Assembly: GCF_018863395.1 (NCBI RefSeq)
Contig: NZ_JAHKRR010000002.1
Span: 735,896-799,895, forward strand
Direction of reading: 5' to 3'
DNA: 64,000 nt
Source: Sinomicrobium weinanense
Lineage (GTDB): Bacteria > Bacteroidota > Bacteroidia > Flavobacteriales > Flavobacteriaceae
Position numbers and translations under genes: made by a program. The notes under the pieces are model-generated. The model did no database searches and was not told where the DNA came from. It saw only the letters and a program-made list of their open reading frames with translations. Each line of letters starts with the position of its first letter. The stretch's first letter is position 1. Below, in pieces: positions 8,160 through 16,788 of the stretch.

Positions 8160-9608
8160 GTGAAAAAAATATTGATAGCTAACCGGGGAGAAATTGCTAT
8201 CCGCGTGATGCGTACAGCACAAAAAATGGGCATTGCCACCGTTGCCGTTTATTCAGAAGCGGACAGGGACTCCCCTCACGTAAGATATGCAGATGAAGCG
8301 GTTTGCATCGGGGAAGCTGCCCCGGAAAAATCATACCTCGCCGCCGATACTATTATCCGGGTTGCCAGAGAACTGGGAGCAGATGCCATCCATCCGGGAT
8401 ATGGCTTTCTGAGTGAAAATGCTGGATTTGCGGAAAAAGCAGAGGCCAATAACATCACTTTTATAGGCCCGAAGTCCCGATCCATCAGGGTCATGGGCAG
8501 TAAACTGGCCGCCAAGGAAACTGTAAAAGCCTATAACATTCCTATGGTTCCGGGAACGGACAAAGCCATTACCGATATTGAGCACGCCAAACGTATTGCC
8601 GGGGACATCGGCTACCCGATACTGATCAAAGCATCGGCCGGGGGCGGTGGAAAGGGAATGCGCGTGGTGGAAACCGAAAAAGACCTGGAGTCGCAAATGA
8701 AACGGGCAGTGAGCGAAGCCACATCTTCCTTCGGGGACGGTGCTGTTTTTATCGAAAAATATATTGCCTCGCCCAGGCATGTGGAGATCCAGGTCATGGC
8801 AGATAACCACGGCAATATCATCCACCTTTTTGAACGCGAGTGTAGCATACAGCGCAGGCACCAGAAAGTGATCGAGGAAGCTCCTTCTGTTATCCTTACA
8901 CCGGAACTTCGCTCTGCGATGGGTGAAGCTGCCGTAAAAGTGGCCAGGGCCTGTGATTATACAGGTGCCGGTACCGTGGAGTTCCTGCTGGACGAGAACC
9001 GGAACTTCTACTTCCTGGAAATGAACACCCGCCTCCAGGTGGAACACCCTGTAACGGAACTGATCACAGGCACCGACCTGGTAGAATTACAGATAAGGGT
9101 AGCCCGGAATGAGCCACTTCCCCTGAAACAGGATGACCTTCAAATCCGGGGACACGCCCTGGAGCTTCGGGTATATGCCGAAGACCCTCTGAACGATTTT
9201 CTCCCCAGCGTGGGAAACCTGGAACGTTATGATCTCCCTTCCGGCAAAGGAATTCGTGTAGACAACGGTTTTGAGGCCGGCATGGATATTCCCATATATT
9301 ACGACCCCATGCTGGCCAAACTTATCTCTTATGGCCAAACCCGGGAGGAAGCCATACAGACTATGATAGCTGCGATTGACAGATATACGGTAAAAGGCGT
9401 GGAAACTACTCTGCCTTTCGGGAAATTCGTATGCCGGAGCGAGGCTTTCCGTTCCGGGAATTTTAACACCCATTTTGTCCGGGAACACTATGCCCCCGAA
9501 GCCTTGCTTGCGGAACGGGAAGCCACTGCCAGAACCGCTGCCTTGCTGGCTGTAAAACAATATACCGAAGACCTTAAAAAATTGCGCCTTCCGGGAATGA
9601 GAAAGTGA
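8160..9608 (+). CDS. accC: Biotin carboxylase subunit of acyl-CoA carboxylase
   Basis: The 482-residue protein begins MKKILIANRGEIA, the usual start of biotin carboxylases, and uses a GTG codon. ATP-grasp features include the glycine-rich ASAGGGGKGMR loop, ERECSIQRRHQK, FLEMNTRLQVEHPVTE and the C-terminal biotin carboxylase domain. It carboxylates the biotin on the neighbouring carrier with ATP and bicarbonate. It is about 30 residues longer than E. coli AccC, as is usual for the Bacteroidota form that partners a PccB-like subunit. The final codons (ATGAGAAAGTGA) are part of an 8-bp tandem repeat that continues into the spacer. Confidence 0.95.
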   Translation: MKKILIANRGEIAIRVMRTAQKMGIATVAVYSEADRDSPHVRYADEAVCIGEAAPEKSYLAADTIIRVARELGADAIHPGYGFLSENAGFAEKAEANNITFIGPKSRSIRVMGSKLAAKETVKAYNIPMVPGTDKAITDIEHAKRIAGDIGYPILIKASAGGGGKGMRVVETEKDLESQMKRAVSEATSSFGDGAVFIEKYIASPRHVEIQVMADNHGNIIHLFERECSIQRRHQKVIEEAPSVILTPELRSAMGEAAVKVARACDYTGAGTVEFLLDENRNFYFLEMNTRLQVEHPVTELITGTDLVELQIRVARNEPLPLKQDDLQIRGHALELRVYAEDPLNDFLPSVGNLERYDLPSGKGIRVDNGFEAGMDIPIYYDPMLAKLISYGQTREEAIQTMIAAIDRYTVKGVETTLPFGKFVCRSEAFRSGNFNTHFVREHYAPEALLAEREATARTAALLAVKQYTEDLKKLRLPGMRK

Positions 9609-9645
9609 GAAAGTGAGAAAGCGAGAAAGCGAGAAAGTGAGAGGA
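9596..9645 (+). repeat. 8-bp tandem repeat at the accC stop codon
   Basis: About five imperfect copies of GAGAAAGT/GAGAAAGC run from the last codons of accC into the spacer before the carboxyltransferase gene. Slippage here could alter the last residues of AccC or the spacing to the next gene. Confidence 0.8.
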
Positions 9646-9685
9646 TGGGAGAGGTGAGATAACATAAAACCTAAACGTTTAAATT

Positions 9686-11227
9686 ATGAGCTCCAGAATA
9701 AAAGACCTGAACGACAAACTGGCCCAGGCCTACCTCGGGGGTGGCCCTGAACGGATAGAAAAGCAACATCAAAAGAAAAAGCTGACTGCCAGGGAACGGG
9801 TAGCCTACCTCCTGGACAACGGTTCTTTTGAGGAGATCGGGGCGCTTGTCATCCACCGCACCAAGGATTTCGGGATGGAGAAACAACAGTATTACGGTGA
9901 CGGGGTGGTTACCGGCTATGGCACCATCAACGGAAGGCCTGTCTATGTCTTTGCGCAGGATTTTACTGTGTTTGGCGGTGCATTGTCAGAGACCCATGCA
10001 GAGAAGATCTGTAAGATCATGGACCTGGCCGTAAAATCGGGCGTCCCTGTAATCGGGCTGAACGATTCCGGAGGTGCACGTATCCAGGAAGGGGTCCGTT
10101 CACTGGGGGGATATGCGGATATATTTCACAGGAATGTACAGGCCTCGGGGGTAATACCACAGATCTCGGCCATTATGGGGCCCTGTGCCGGTGGTGCCGT
10201 TTATTCGCCTGCCATTACAGATTTCACCATTATGGTAGAGGACACCAGTTATATGTTCGTTACCGGGCCCAATGTGGTAAAAACCGTGACCAACGAAAAT
10301 GTAACTTCCGAAGAACTGGGAGGTGCCAGTGCCCATGCCTCCAAATCGGGAGTGGCCCATATCACCTCATCCAACGATGCCGAATGCCTGGACGATATCA
10401 AAAAACTCCTGGACTACCTCCCGCAAAACCACGGGGAAAAACCGTTGAAACTGCCTTTTGAGCCCGGGGACGAAATCAGGGACAGCCTGCTCTCCATTAT
10501 TCCGGATCAGCCCAATAAGCCCTATGATATGCACGAGGTTATCTCCGGGATCATTGATAAAGATTCTTTTTATGAGATCCATAAAGACTATGCGAAAAAT
10601 ATCATCACGGGATTTGCCAGGCTGGGCGGGCGCAGCATTGGCATAGTGGCCAACCAGCCCATGTTCCTCGCCGGGGTGCTAGATGTAAACAGTTCTAAAA
10701 AAGCCGCCCGTTTTGTACGGTTTTGCGATAGCTTTAATATTCCGCTACTGGTATTGGTAGACGTACCGGGATTTTTGCCGGGAACGGACCAGGAATGGAA
10801 CGGTATCATCTCCAACGGGGCCAAACTGCTCTATGCACTCAGTGAAGCCACCGTTCCGAAGATAACGGTCATTACCCGGAAAGCCTATGGCGGGGCCTAT
10901 GATGTGATGAACTCCAAACACATTGGCGCGGATATGAACTTCGCCTGGCCCAGTGCCGAAATTGCCGTTATGGGCGCCAAGGGAGCGGCCGAGATCATCT
11001 TTAAAAAAGAGATCTCCGATGCCGAAGACCCGGATGCCAAACTTAAGGAAAAGGAAACCGAATATGCCGAACTCTTTGCCAATCCCTACATCGCCGCCAA
11101 CCGCGGATTTATAGACGAAGTGATCCTCCCGCAATATACCAGGCGAAAACTCCTCAAGGTGTTTGCCATGTTGGAGAACAAGCAGATGCAAGGGCCTAAG
11201 CGGAAGCATGGGAATATTCCGTTGTAA
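9686..11227 (+). CDS. pccB: Acyl-CoA (probably propionyl-CoA) carboxyltransferase beta subunit
   Basis: A 513-residue carboxyltransferase with two crotonase-like halves. Oxyanion segments are GPCAGGAVY (165-173) and GGAY (402-405). The residue after GGAY is Asp406 (GGAYDVM). In Streptomyces carboxylases Asp at this place goes with propionyl-CoA and Ile with acetyl-CoA preference, so propionyl-CoA is the likely substrate, giving methylmalonyl-CoA. It is third in the carrier, biotin carboxylase, carboxyltransferase group, 78 bp after accC. ATG at 9686 begins the conserved N-terminus. It ends four bases before the end of the convergent hydroxylase gene. Confidence 0.93.
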   Translation: MSSRIKDLNDKLAQAYLGGGPERIEKQHQKKKLTARERVAYLLDNGSFEEIGALVIHRTKDFGMEKQQYYGDGVVTGYGTINGRPVYVFAQDFTVFGGALSETHAEKICKIMDLAVKSGVPVIGLNDSGGARIQEGVRSLGGYADIFHRNVQASGVIPQISAIMGPCAGGAVYSPAITDFTIMVEDTSYMFVTGPNVVKTVTNENVTSEELGGASAHASKSGVAHITSSNDAECLDDIKKLLDYLPQNHGEKPLKLPFEPGDEIRDSLLSIIPDQPNKPYDMHEVISGIIDKDSFYEIHKDYAKNIITGFARLGGRSIGIVANQPMFLAGVLDVNSSKKAARFVRFCDSFNIPLLVLVDVPGFLPGTDQEWNGIISNGAKLLYALSEATVPKITVITRKAYGGAYDVMNSKHIGADMNFAWPSAEIAVMGAKGAAEIIFKKEISDAEDPDAKLKEKETEYAELFANPYIAANRGFIDEVILPQYTRRKLLKVFAMLENKQMQGPKRKHGNIPL

Positions 11228-11231
11228 AACT

Positions 11232-12992
11232 TCACACCTCCATCCTGGCATTATCCACTAAGCTGATCCCGTCGCCGATCAAATGAGCAATTCCGGGCGA
11301 TGCTGCCTTGATCTTGTCCAGGTGCAGTAATATCTCCCGGGCAAGGGCATCGTCTCCCTGGTCTATTGCCAGTTCGTACAATTCTACCGACAGGAGCCAG
11401 TCTTTCGGATAGTTGGCCCTGACACTTTCGAAGATGCCCGGCAGGGCCGTGGCGATCTCCCGGCCTTCCCTGATATCCCGTACATTCTGATAAAGAGCCT
11501 CCAGGGCAAGCTGTTCTTTTGATTTTTTTATCTTGATGGTCCCTTCGGAAGGCACATGGGTGATCAGGTCAAAACTACCGGCATCGGCAGGGCCGGAAAA
11601 GGCGGATACCACGTTTTTACCTACGGCCATATCATATGTACCCCATTCCGGTTTAAAGAGTATTTTGTCTCCGTAAGTTACCGTACAGTTCTTAAAACTG
11701 ATAAGGATGATCTTGCCCTGCAGGTTCCGGGTTCCGGTGATAATATCTCCCGTAACTTCTATACCGCCTTCAAATTCGAGGGTTGCCCTTTCTCCTTCGT
11801 AGATATTGTATGCTTTCAGGTCGCGCGGGCTCATATCCTCAATGGCAAGGTTGATCCCCTTTAACCTGCCTACCGGACTTCCGAATCCTTCGGCATGATA
11901 GTCCGTTCCGTGTCCTACCAGTTCTTTTTCGCGATAAGACAGGGCTGTTTTTCCCTTTGTCTGCAGGTAAATGGGGCTGCCTTCGTATTCTATCACCTCA
12001 GTAAACATCCCGGACACCTGGAGTCCTGTACTCAGTTCGGCCGTACCCAGCGCATCGGAAGCTATCAGTTTCTTAATGCCTCGCAATCCGCCCGTGCGAA
12101 GGGCCATGGTATTGGCAAATTCTTCGAGTACAAGGCTTAAGTGTGCAAAATCGGGGGTAACATACAGCTGGGGCTGTGGTTTGGTAATGTCAAATTCCTG
12201 GTAGGCTGCTTCTATGGTGTAAGGGAGTTTTTTTACGTGGTCTGTCATACACCAGGTACTTTCTCCTATGGAAGACAACAAGCCTGCCCCGTATATTTTG
12301 GGATGATCCACGCTGCCTATTAAACCGTATTCCACAGTCCACCAGTGCAGGTTTCGAATGAGTGCCATTTCACTGGGCTCTCCCATATTTTTTTGCAGTT
12401 CATCCACCTTTTTCTCCGCTTCCTCAATTTCTGTATCCGGCGTACCCGGAGCTTCCTTGATGATGGACAGGTGCCTGATAGCTTCGTACATTTCATAGTC
12501 CCTGGCACTGGAAATGGCCTTACAGCCTATTTCCCCGAACCTCCGGAGATATTCGGCATATTCCGGGTTGGCGATAATGGGGGCATGTCCGGCGCCTTCG
12601 TGGATGATGTCCGGTGCAGGGGTGTATTCGATATGTTCCAGCTGTCGTATGTCGGATGCGATGACCAGCACGTTATATGCCTGGAATTCCATGAAAGCGG
12701 CGGGGGGAATAAAACCATCCACAGCCACAGCAGCCCAGCCGATTTCTTCCAGGATACGGTTCATGCCGTACATATTGGGAATGCTATCTATGGAGATCCC
12801 GGTCTGCTTCAGCCCGTCCAGGTAGGAAGCATGGGCTACTTTACTGAGATAATCCACATTTTTGCGCATCACATAGCGCCAGACCGCCTGGTTTATTGCA
12901 GAGTAGCTTTCGTAGCTCTGGGGTTTTACGAACTGCTTTAAGTGCGCGGGCAGCTTGTCTAATATGGGATTGCTTTCGTACGCCGGTGTCAT
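11232..12992 (-). CDS. Pterin-dependent aromatic amino acid hydroxylase with long C-terminal extension
   Basis: The N-terminal 310 or so residues match phenylalanine 4-monooxygenase. The iron-binding facial triad is clear: His131 and His136 (HEGAGH) and Glu221 (TVEYGLIG). Bacterial PhhA is about 265-300 residues, but this protein has 586. The remaining 270 residues are a beta-rich stretch followed by a helical end that I do not recognise; similar long forms occur in other Bacteroidota. It would hydroxylate phenylalanine or a related substrate using tetrahydropterin and O2. It stands alone on its strand, with a promoter box about 30 bp upstream. Confidence 0.9.
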   Translation of the reverse strand: MTPAYESNPILDKLPAHLKQFVKPQSYESYSAINQAVWRYVMRKNVDYLSKVAHASYLDGLKQTGISIDSIPNMYGMNRILEEIGWAAVAVDGFIPPAAFMEFQAYNVLVIASDIRQLEHIEYTPAPDIIHEGAGHAPIIANPEYAEYLRRFGEIGCKAISSARDYEMYEAIRHLSIIKEAPGTPDTEIEEAEKKVDELQKNMGEPSEMALIRNLHWWTVEYGLIGSVDHPKIYGAGLLSSIGESTWCMTDHVKKLPYTIEAAYQEFDITKPQPQLYVTPDFAHLSLVLEEFANTMALRTGGLRGIKKLIASDALGTAELSTGLQVSGMFTEVIEYEGSPIYLQTKGKTALSYREKELVGHGTDYHAEGFGSPVGRLKGINLAIEDMSPRDLKAYNIYEGERATLEFEGGIEVTGDIITGTRNLQGKIILISFKNCTVTYGDKILFKPEWGTYDMAVGKNVVSAFSGPADAGSFDLITHVPSEGTIKIKKSKEQLALEALYQNVRDIREGREIATALPGIFESVRANYPKDWLLSVELYELAIDQGDDALAREILLHLDKIKAASPGIAHLIGDGISLVDNARMEV

Positions 12993-13020
12993 CGTGTTTT
13001 TTTATATTTTCCGTTATAAA

Positions 13021-13028
13021 CAAATTTA
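13021..13028 (-). promoter_or_regulatory. Promoter -7 box for the aromatic amino acid hydroxylase
   Basis: TAAATTTG on the minus strand matches TAnnTTTG exactly, 28 bp before the ATG. No good -33 TTG was found at 19-21 bp. Confidence 0.5.
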
Positions 13029-13082
13029 CGAAAAATAGCAGACACCTTCGGCTATACCCATCAGATAAATACGATCACCTCG

Positions 13083-13131
13083 CAGAGACGCACGGCCCCT
13101 TCACGTTGAGACGCACAGCCGTGCGTCTCAA
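13083..13131. repeat. Palindromic repeat of the AGACGCAC family
   Basis: A perfect 11-bp inverted repeat, TTGAGACGCAC (13106-13116) and GTGCGTCTCAA (13121-13131), preceded by a half copy GAGACGCACGGCC. A further copy, AGACGCACGGCTGTGCATCT, is at 61831-61852 between trpG and trpD. Confidence 0.8.
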
Positions 13132-13145
13132 CAGGATATACCTAT

Positions 13146-13835
13146 TTAAATGCCCTTAGCATTTAAATACATTGAATGCTTCGTGGCACGAAGCATTTCC
13201 CTTTTTCCGGGAGGGCCTGGCAGGCGTTCTACCGTAAACCCTACGGCCTGCATGGCCCTGCGTACGCTTCCCTTGGCAGAATATGTGACCAGCACTCCCC
13301 CATCCTTCAGGGCTGTATACATTTTGGAAAAAATTTCCTCAGTCCACAGTTCCGGTTGTACCCTGGGGCCGAAAGCATCGAAATAAACCAGGTTGAACTT
13401 TTCTTTATCTTCAATATCCGTAAAAGACTGTTTTCTCTTGGTAAGCACAAACTCCCCGGATATACGGTGTGTTTCTTCCCAGGAAACCGCATGCATTTTT
13501 TCAAAAAGGTGCGACTGCTGTCCAGCCTCCAATTCCTTTACATAATTGAGCTCTTGCAGCTCTTCGGCGGAGACCGGGTAAGCCTCCACTCCGGTATAAT
13601 TTAGCTTCAGTTTGTGTTTTTCAGCTTCCAGAAGTGTAATAAAGGCATTAAGCCCCGTACCAAAACCGATTTCCAGCACAGAGATCCCTCCCCTGGGAAA
13701 CACAGCCAGGCCGTTCTTAATAAATACATGATATGCTTCCTGTATGGCCCCGTGAACAGAATGATAGTGCTCATCCCATTCTTCAAGGTGAATGGTCGTG
13801 GAACCATCGGCCGTTTTTATGATCTTTCTTTTCAA
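13146..13835 (-). CDS. mnmD: tRNA 5-methylaminomethyl-2-thiouridine methyltransferase
   Basis: The 229-residue protein matches the stand-alone MnmD methyltransferase domain (N-terminal half of E. coli MnmC). The SAM-binding motif is VLEIGFGTGLNA (near 51-62) and the active-site strand is NLVYFDAFGPRVQPELW. It would add the final methyl group to the wobble uridine of several tRNAs. The oxidase half of MnmC is absent, as in other Bacteroidota. The gene follows the DUF4920 lipoprotein gene with a 21-bp spacer on the same strand. Confidence 0.9.
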   Translation of the reverse strand: MKRKIIKTADGSTTIHLEEWDEHYHSVHGAIQEAYHVFIKNGLAVFPRGGISVLEIGFGTGLNAFITLLEAEKHKLKLNYTGVEAYPVSAEELQELNYVKELEAGQQSHLFEKMHAVSWEETHRISGEFVLTKRKQSFTDIEDKEKFNLVYFDAFGPRVQPELWTEEIFSKMYTALKDGGVLVTYSAKGSVRRAMQAVGFTVERLPGPPGKREMLRATKHSMYLNAKGI

Positions 13836-13856
13836 GGGATTATCGGGTTATTTTAC

Positions 13857-14348
13857 CTATTGTTTAATCAGTACCCCATGGGCTTCAACCGCATAAGTGA
13901 TCTCAGGCTCGGTGATCTGTGCGATCTCTTCTTCAGATTTCCCGGCATCTTCGGCATAGTGTTTCAGGTCTTTCACAGGCATTTTTTCTACATAGGCCTT
14001 TCCTTCCATAACAACCTCTCCGGACGCATCGGTAGGCACAAAAAAGCCATAATCCTTAAACCGCACCATGGCTTGCCGGCCGTCGGTGAGCTCCACTTTC
14101 ATCCAGCATCCTTTTTTGGGGCACACCTCTATGATCCTGGATGTAAATTTTACAGGGATAGTATCTCCTTTTTCCAGTTGCGCAAATCTGTTATCCATAT
14201 CCCGGGTTTCCCATTTTCCGGACAAGGTTATAGAGTCTCCGAAAGACGCATAAGCCTCATTCTCCACCGGCTTTTTTACCTCCTGTTTACAGCCGGAGAG
14301 AACCATCACTGACAATATTGTTGAAAATTTCGCAATTAACAGCTTCAT
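13857..14348 (-). CDS. DUF4920 lipoprotein
   Basis: A 163-residue protein with a lipoprotein signal (LSVMVLSGC, lipid-modified Cys about 20). The mature part carries the family segment EVCPKKGCWMKVEL, with two cysteines that could bind metal or form a disulfide, and VRFKDYGFFVP. Function unknown; the family is common in Bacteroidota and is anchored in the periplasm or outer membrane. It is divergent from ilvE. Confidence 0.85.
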   Translation of the reverse strand: MKLLIAKFSTILSVMVLSGCKQEVKKPVENEAYASFGDSITLSGKWETRDMDNRFAQLEKGDTIPVKFTSRIIEVCPKKGCWMKVELTDGRQAMVRFKDYGFFVPTDASGEVVMEGKAYVEKMPVKDLKHYAEDAGKSEEEIAQITEPEITYAVEAHGVLIKQ

Positions 14349-14478
14349 ACTTTATTTTTTTAAGGATTTGAATAAAAAAATGCCTTTACACAGCTCTAAA
14401 ATAAATGAATTTTATGTGATTTTTTAATTCCGAATACGTATTTATTTAATTACCTTAGCTATAAAATTTAATTTGACC

Positions 14479-15549
14479 ATGAAGACAGAAGAAGTTACTC
14501 CTATCAAGATTGAAAAAACAACCAGTTCCAGGATCGGACAAGTGGATTTTGACAAGCTCGTTTTCGGAAGCGTGTTTACCGATCATATGTTCGTCTGCGA
14601 CTATGTAGACGGCCGCTGGGAAACTCCTCAGATCATACCATATCAACCGCTGACACTCGATCCCTCCGCGAGGGTATTCCACTATGCCCAGGCTGTTTTT
14701 GAAGGGATGAAGGCCTACAGGGATGACAATGACGGGATATGGCTTTTTCGTCCTGATGAGAATTTCAAAAGGATCAACAGATCTTCTGAGCGTATGGCGA
14801 TGCCCGTATTTCCGGAAGAATACTTTTTTGAAGGTGTAAAGACCCTGCTCAAACTGGATGAGGAATGGATCAGGAAAGGAGAAGGAAATTCGTTGTACAT
14901 CCGTCCGTTCGTGATCGCTACGGAGCCCAGTGTTATGGCCTCCCCTTCCAATCAATACAAGTTTGTTATCATATGCTCGCCTGCCCAGTCTTATTACGGA
15001 GGTGAGGTACGTGTAAAAATAGCCGATCATTACAGCCGGGCCGCTTCAGGAGGAATCGGATATGCCAAGGCGGCAGCCAATTACGGTGCACAGTTCTACC
15101 CTACCAGCCTGGCCCAGAAGGAAGGATACCAGCAGGTGATCTGGACCGACGCCAATACACACGAATACCTGGAAGAAGCAGGCACAATGAACGTCTTTTT
15201 CCGTATAGGAGACACACTCCTCACAGCCCCTACCAACGACAGGATACTGGACGGGGTTACCCGTAAAAGTGTTATTGCCATAGCAGAGGCCAACGGTATA
15301 AAAGTAGAGGTAAGGCCGGTAAAAGTCAGTGAGATCATCGCCGCAGCCAAAGACGGAAGCCTCAAAGAGATATTCGGCAGCGGTACGGCAGCCGTGATCA
15401 ACCCGGTAGCCGGGTTCGGATACGGGGACGAGAAGTTTGAACTTCCGAAAATGGACAAGCCTTATGCTTCCATGATCAAAAAACTCATTGTCGACATCCA
15501 GTATAACAAAGCGGAAGATCCGTACGGGTGGCGTTATAAAGTAGAATAG
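14479..15549 (+). CDS. ilvE: Branched-chain amino acid aminotransferase
   Basis: A 356-residue class IV aminotransferase of the long (BCAT-like) type. It has FEGMKAYR near the start, the PLP-lysine region GGIGYAKAAANYG and the phosphate-binding EAGTMNVFF and FGSGTAAVI loops. It makes or breaks down leucine, isoleucine and valine with 2-oxoglutarate. ATG at 14479 is preferred over the in-frame TTG six bases upstream. No other branched-chain genes are nearby. A long inverted repeat follows the stop codon. Confidence 0.95.
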   Translation: MKTEEVTPIKIEKTTSSRIGQVDFDKLVFGSVFTDHMFVCDYVDGRWETPQIIPYQPLTLDPSARVFHYAQAVFEGMKAYRDDNDGIWLFRPDENFKRINRSSERMAMPVFPEEYFFEGVKTLLKLDEEWIRKGEGNSLYIRPFVIATEPSVMASPSNQYKFVIICSPAQSYYGGEVRVKIADHYSRAASGGIGYAKAAANYGAQFYPTSLAQKEGYQQVIWTDANTHEYLEEAGTMNVFFRIGDTLLTAPTNDRILDGVTRKSVIAIAEANGIKVEVRPVKVSEIIAAAKDGSLKEIFGSGTAAVINPVAGFGYGDEKFELPKMDKPYASMIKKLIVDIQYNKAEDPYGWRYKVE

Positions 15550-15557
15550 ACCATTGT

Positions 15558-15616
15558 CCGTTAGCAGTCAGCAGCCGCTTGTCGAACCAAGTGGAAGCAT
15601 TGCTGACTGCTAACGG
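15558..15616. terminator. 16-bp perfect inverted repeat between convergent genes
   Basis: CCGTTAGCAGTCAGCA (15558-15573) pairs perfectly with TGCTGACTGCTAACGG (15601-15616); the loop contains a second stem, CCGCTTG/CAAGTGG. It separates the 3' ends of ilvE and the MazG-like gene and could end transcription from both sides, though no long T-run follows. The arms contain a TTAGCAG TCAGCAG heptamer pair, like other repeats in this window. Confidence 0.6.
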
Positions 15617-15629
15617 CCCATTAACTGTT

Positions 15630-16016
15630 TTATTCTTCCAGCACTTTGGTAATATCCGGTTTAAAATAGTTTGGCCCTTTCATAACCTTGCCATCTTCCC
15701 GGTAAATAGGCTTGCCTTCCTCGCTCAGTTTACTCATATTGCTTCGTTGTATTTCCTCGAACACTTCTTCTATTTTGTGTTGCAATCCGTGTTCCAGTAT
15801 AGTGCCACACAAAATATACAACATATCACCCAATGCATCGGCCACTTCCACAAGGTCGTTATTCTTTGCGGCTTCCAGGTATTCCTCATTTTCTTCCGCC
15901 ATGAGGTTAAAACGCAGGTTTATTTTGTCTTCTCCCAGGTCTGTTGTAGGATCAGGAGCTATTCCCAATCCGAATGCCTGATGAAATTCGGCTACCGCCT
16001 CCAGTTTTCTCTTCAT
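15630..16016 (-). CDS. MazG-like nucleoside triphosphate pyrophosphohydrolase
   Basis: A 128-residue all-alpha NTP pyrophosphatase. The metal-binding acidic residues appear as AEENEEYLEA (near 40-49) and EVADALGDMLY (near 57-67), the EExxE and ExxD pattern of the MazG/HisE superfamily. The substrate is not evident; proteins of this size act on house-cleaning or phage nucleotides. It is single, convergent with ilvE, and preceded by a block of short repeats. Confidence 0.85.
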   Translation of the reverse strand: MKRKLEAVAEFHQAFGLGIAPDPTTDLGEDKINLRFNLMAEENEEYLEAAKNNDLVEVADALGDMLYILCGTILEHGLQHKIEEVFEEIQRSNMSKLSEEGKPIYREDGKVMKGPNYFKPDITKVLEE

Positions 16017-16030
16017 TGTTATTATCTGTT

Positions 16031-16126
16031 TTATTCGGTATTCAGTATTCGGTAATCGGTAGTCCGTAATTTAAAAACCGAACACCGAACACCGAATACT
16101 GAATACCGGTTACTGCCTACCGATAA
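16031..16126. repeat. Inverted array of 7-bp units
   Basis: The left arm repeats TTCGGTA, TTCAGTA and variants; the right arm repeats the complement (CCGAACA, CCGAATA, CTGAATA). It can fold into a long imperfect hairpin. A related element lies at 55721-55832. Confidence 0.75.
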
Positions 16127-16155
16127 ATTGGTTATTTTTGCCTAAAATTAAATAT

Positions 16156-16344
16156 ATGTTCACAACAGGACAACTCATATTTGCCCTTTTTTTCTTCGTC
16201 GCTTTTGCCCTGGTGGTTTTCTTCAGTTACAGAAAGGACAAAAAGCTGCATGCCAGGCATTATACCGGGAGTATTAAGATCTTAATAGGTTTTATCCTCT
16301 TTCTCATTATCCTGCTCCTGCTAAAAGGTTGGATAAAGTCTTAA
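16156..16344 (+). CDS. Small membrane protein, two helices
   Basis: A 62-residue protein with hydrophobic helices at about 5-25 and 40-58, joined by a basic segment (SYRKDKKLHARHYTG). I do not recognise the family with certainty; small proteins like this are common in Flavobacteriaceae. ATG at 16156 directly precedes the first helix. Its stop overlaps no other gene, and another small membrane protein follows. Confidence 0.55.
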   Translation: MFTTGQLIFALFFFVAFALVVFFSYRKDKKLHARHYTGSIKILIGFILFLIILLLLKGWIKS

Positions 16345-16472
16345 TGATCATCTCAAAAACAGGAGCTATTTTAACATTCGGGCTATACACTCAGCCGTTT
16401 TTTGCGCCTTTGAACTGCCGTTTTTATAAAAAAAGTTATACATTAGCGTCGTGGTTTAAAAAAATAAAAGCA

Positions 16473-16649
16473 ATGATTACATTTTTTGGTGTATTATCTT
16501 CGCTTCTTCTTATTAATGTCATCCTTTTGATATTTAGCATTAATAAGACAGAAAAGAAGACTAAAAAGCCTTTTCGGTTCTACCCCGAAAAGCCCGAAGA
16601 GAGCCTTACTTCTCATTTTAATATCAAAAACTACAAAGAAGCGGTATAG
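16473..16649 (+). CDS. Small hypothetical protein with one membrane helix
   Basis: Starting at the ATG at 16473, the product is 58 residues: one N-terminal helix (about 1-22), a lysine-rich stretch, then a short hydrophilic tail. The frame is open further upstream (from 16329), but that part looks non-coding and overlaps the previous gene. No family recognised; confidence is limited by its size. Confidence 0.45.
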   Translation: MITFFGVLSSLLLINVILLIFSINKTEKKTKKPFRFYPEKPEESLTSHFNIKNYKEAV

Positions 16650-16788
16650 TAGTCGTTTCTCCCGTCAACGGGGAGTTTTGGTAATATTTAGTTACTCGTT
16701 TTTCAGTATTCGGAAAATGAGGAGGATTTCCTATGTGTAAATCTTTGTGTTATTATGTAAATTAGCATCATTGCAAACAAGAGAAATC

